DNA of 15,820 nucleotides, from contig NZ_CAMILN010000039.1 in NCBI RefSeq assembly GCF_946222045.1, positions 1 to 15,820 of the forward strand. The letters run 5' to 3'. A program made the translations under genes and the position numbers. Shown here one piece after another: positions 14,307-15,820 of the stretch. The notes beneath the pieces were generated by a model. That model saw only the letters and a list, made by a program, of their open reading frames with translations, ran no database searches and was not told the DNA's origin. The first letter of the stretch is position 1. Every line of letters starts with the position of its first letter. The stretch is from an uncultured Peptoniphilus sp. (GTDB lineage Bacteria; Bacillota; Clostridia; Tissierellales; Peptoniphilaceae).

Positions 14307-15119
14307 ATGCGTTACTTGCCAGTGAGTCTTGATACTCTTGACAAAAAAATCCTAATTTTAGGAGGAGGTTATCTCGCTTACTCTGCTTTAAAATCGGTTA
14401 TTGATTCTGAAGCAGAAATTTATATGATTGGAGATTCTTTTACAAAAAATATTATAAATATTGCTGAAGATTCCAATGAGAAAATTAAATTGAAGGAACA
14501 TCCAGTAGATAAGGATTTTATGTTTATGGGTTATGACTACGTCTTAATAGCTACTGAAGACTTTGAGATAAATGAAGCTTTGGAAAAAAGAGCTGTCTCA
14601 AGGAAAATGGTCTATCAAAGGTTTGATATTCTCTCAAAGTCTCTAATGTCCATTAATAAATCTATAGAAAGAGGTCCTTTGACTTTCTCTTTGAATAGTT
14701 CAAAGATCAACCCAACTATTACGGATATTATTTTCGAAGACTTAGAAAAATTTTCTGAAAAATATAGTTTAGAAAAAATTAATATTCTGAATGAAATTAG
14801 ATCAGAATTAGTTCGTAAAAACTCTCAAAATATCGATGAAATAATTAGAAGACTTTATGAAAGTGAAACAATTAATCTTTCAACTTTCTTAGAAGAAATG
14901 CCTGATTACAAAATTGAAGATTTAAAATCTTCTGAAAATCTTATTGATTCAATTGAGAAAGGCAAAAAAATTAAAGCAGAAAAAGAATCTACAATGGAAG
15001 ATGATCAAATAATAAAGAAAAATCTTGATGATGCAAAAAATATATCTAGAGACAAGGATCTTAATAATACTAAATTAAATTTAGATTCTTTTAATGATTT
15101 AGATAAGTTTAATAAGTAA
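14307..15119 (+). CDS. CysG/Met8-like (precorrin-2 dehydrogenase family) dinucleotide-binding protein with charged tail
   Basis: A 270-residue soluble protein. Residues 1-150 resemble the N-terminal siroheme synthase module: YLPVSLDTLDKKILILGGG (3-21) with a Rossmann GGG, VLIATEDFEINEAL (79-92), where D85 is a candidate for the family's catalytic Asp, and RGPLTFSLNSSKINPTITD (122-140). That module oxidises precorrin-2 with NAD+ and may insert iron. The usual GGGxVAxRK is altered to GGGYLAYSA. No uroporphyrinogen methyltransferase or other tetrapyrrole gene lies in the window, so the substrate is uncertain. After about residue 205 a lysine/aspartate/asparagine-rich tail, probably disordered, replaces the usual dimerisation end. 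AAGGAGT precedes the ATG by seven bases. First gene of a three-gene operon. Confidence 0.6.
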   Translation: MRYLPVSLDTLDKKILILGGGYLAYSALKSVIDSEAEIYMIGDSFTKNIINIAEDSNEKIKLKEHPVDKDFMFMGYDYVLIATEDFEINEALEKRAVSRKMVYQRFDILSKSLMSINKSIERGPLTFSLNSSKINPTITDIIFEDLEKFSEKYSLEKINILNEIRSELVRKNSQNIDEIIRRLYESETINLSTFLEEMPDYKIEDLKSSENLIDSIEKGKKIKAEKESTMEDDQIIKKNLDDAKNISRDKDLNNTKLNLDSFNDLDKFNK

Positions 15120-15144
15120 TTATTATTAAGAAAGGAAGTATAAT

Positions 15145-15432
15145 ATGATTGGATATGTAGGAAGTATGCCTGGTAAAGTTTTTAAGGAAAAAGAGTTCAC
15201 TCTTGTAAAAAAAGTTTTGGCTTCCGGTGAAATTATAGATAAACACAACCATCCAGGTTTTACTGTTTTAGTAACTATTGTTAAGGGTGAAATAAAAGTG
15301 CTTTTAAATGAGGAAGAAGATAGGGATTTTGAACCAGGTAAAGCTTTAAAGTTCGATGGTGAAAATTTTATTTCTATTGAAGCAGTTAAAGACAGCGAAT
15401 TTTTTGTTACCCTAATAAAAAAGAGTGAGTAA
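15145..15432 (+). CDS. Small single-domain cupin protein
   Basis: A 95-residue protein with a cupin beta-barrel pattern. Motif 1 is seen as GEIIDKHNHPGFTVLVTIVKG (29-48), giving metal ligands H34 and H36, but the usual glutamate is replaced by a hydrophobic residue. Motif 2 (FEPGKALKF, 62-70) keeps the turn but lacks the histidine, so any metal site is incomplete. It could be a small-molecule sensor or isomerase-type fold. AAAGGAAG lies upstream of the ATG, 25 bases separate it from the CysG-like gene, and its end overlaps the next gene by eight bases. Function cannot be assigned more precisely. Confidence 0.7.
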   Translation: MIGYVGSMPGKVFKEKEFTLVKKVLASGEIIDKHNHPGFTVLVTIVKGEIKVLLNEEEDRDFEPGKALKFDGENFISIEAVKDSEFFVTLIKKSE

Positions 15433-15736
15433 TTTGAAAATTAATTTATCAAAGGACGCCTTAGATTTTTTAGAAGAGAAAAACACAGCAATTATTACAC
15501 TGGATAGGATTACTAATAAGTCTTGTTGTGGCAGTGGGTTGCCATCTTGCGATGTTTATATGAGTTCCTCTAAGAGACGAAACAAAAATTATTCTGTATT
15601 CGAGGAAAACAATATTAAAATATTTATTGATAAGGAACTTTTCTTTGTAGATGATATTTGCAATATAGATATTGTTAAGCTTTCCTTTACTAAGGCTCTT
15701 GTAGCAAATTTTTTGGACTATAAAAGACTAATTTAA
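15425..15736 (+). CDS. Protein resembling the CC/Se-motif (HesB-like) family, vicinal-cysteine form
   Basis: A 103-residue protein with a beta-rich core and the motif ITNKSCCGSGLPSCDV: vicinal C34-C35 and a third Cys at 42, followed by an IKIFIDKEL strand. This is the layout of small HesB-like proteins in which the CC pair is Cys-Cys or Sec-containing, here both cysteines (recalled family pattern, not searched). Such a pair suggests metal, iron-sulfur or selenium/sulfur chemistry. The start is ambiguous: GTG at 15425 overlaps the cupin gene by eight bases without a clear ribosome binding site, while an in-frame TTG at 15434 has GAGTGAG just upstream; the protein differs by three residues. It is translationally coupled to the cupin gene. 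Confidence 0.55.
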   Translation: MSNLKINLSKDALDFLEEKNTAIITLDRITNKSCCGSGLPSCDVYMSSSKRRNKNYSVFEENNIKIFIDKELFFVDDICNIDIVKLSFTKALVANFLDYKRLI

Positions 15737-15749
15737 TAAGTATTAATAC

Positions 15750-15766
15750 AAAAAACCTCATGAAAT
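15750..15766 (+). terminator. Probable left arm of an interrupted terminator
   Basis: Six A residues followed by CCTCATGAAAT lie 14 bases after the last operon stop, right up to the IS3-type end. The matching arm is not in the window, which fits a bidirectional terminator whose loop was split by the insertion. Inferred from one arm only. Confidence 0.3.
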
Positions 15767-15820
15767 TGAACTGACCCCCAAAAGTTGGACCTAAAAACCA
15801 ACTTAAGGAGGTCAGTTTTT
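15767..15820 (+). mobile_element. Left end of an IS3-family (IS150-like) insertion sequence, cut by window edge
   Basis: The sequence TGAACTGACCCCC, continuing with AAAAGTTGGAC, is the terminal inverted repeat type of IS3-family elements of the IS150 group. It is followed by AAGGAGG (15805-15811) and then a T-rich stretch reaching the window end, where an orfA start codon would be expected. The transposase genes themselves are outside the window, so orientation is inferred from the ribosome binding site. The whole visible end folds into one hairpin (15769-15817). Confidence 0.75.

Noticed and set aside
15740..15749. Palindrome GTATTAATAC after the last gene as a binding site
   Set aside because: Short, AT-rich and in a 3' region with no promoter. 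A chance occurrence is likely.

Overview
The window is AT-rich, with short intergenic gaps, strong AGGAGG-type ribosome binding sites and a pcrA-ligA-gatCAB gene order. Together with two S-layer-homology (SLH) surface proteins, this points to a low-GC Gram-positive anaerobe, most likely a member of the Tissierellia/Peptoniphilaceae (Anaerococcus or Peptoniphilus type). The genus is inferred from gene content and was not tested by a search.

Layout. (1) Positions 1-1960, plus strand, is an accessory patch. It holds the 3' part of an ABC-2 type permease gene, an intrinsic terminator, a DUF3847-like gene fused to a short fragment of a MobA/MobL relaxase (debris of a mobilizable element), a uracil-DNA-glycosylase-superfamily gene, a frameshifted mini-ORF and a bidirectional terminator. 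(2) About 1975-2700 is a compact IS200-type single-gene insertion sequence (tnpA) with end hairpins, a leader that can hide the ribosome binding site, and a hairpin-rich 3' tail. (3) 2728-10102, minus strand, is the conserved housekeeping operon pcrA-ligA-gatC-gatA-gatB, tightly packed and driven by a near-consensus promoter just upstream of pcrA. (4) 10149-14093, minus strand, carries tcdA (tRNA ct6A37 synthesis) and two neighbouring paralogous SLH-domain exported proteins, separated by terminators. (5) 14307-15736, plus strand, is a three-gene operon divergent from the SLH genes: a CysG/Met8-like dinucleotide-binding protein with a long charged tail, a mini-cupin and a protein resembling the CC/Se-motif family. 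(6) About 15767-15820 is the left end of an IS3-family (IS150-like) element running off the window.

The housekeeping genes cover DNA repair and replication (PcrA helicase, LigA) and indirect aminoacylation of tRNA-Gln/tRNA-Asn (GatCAB). No CRISPR array, tRNA or rRNA was seen. The most interesting points are the two unrelated insertion sequences that can each fold their transposase ribosome binding site into an RNA hairpin, the multi-hairpin 3' tail of the IS200 element, the apparent placement of both ISs at host terminators, and the unusual CysG-like/cupin/CC-motif operon.
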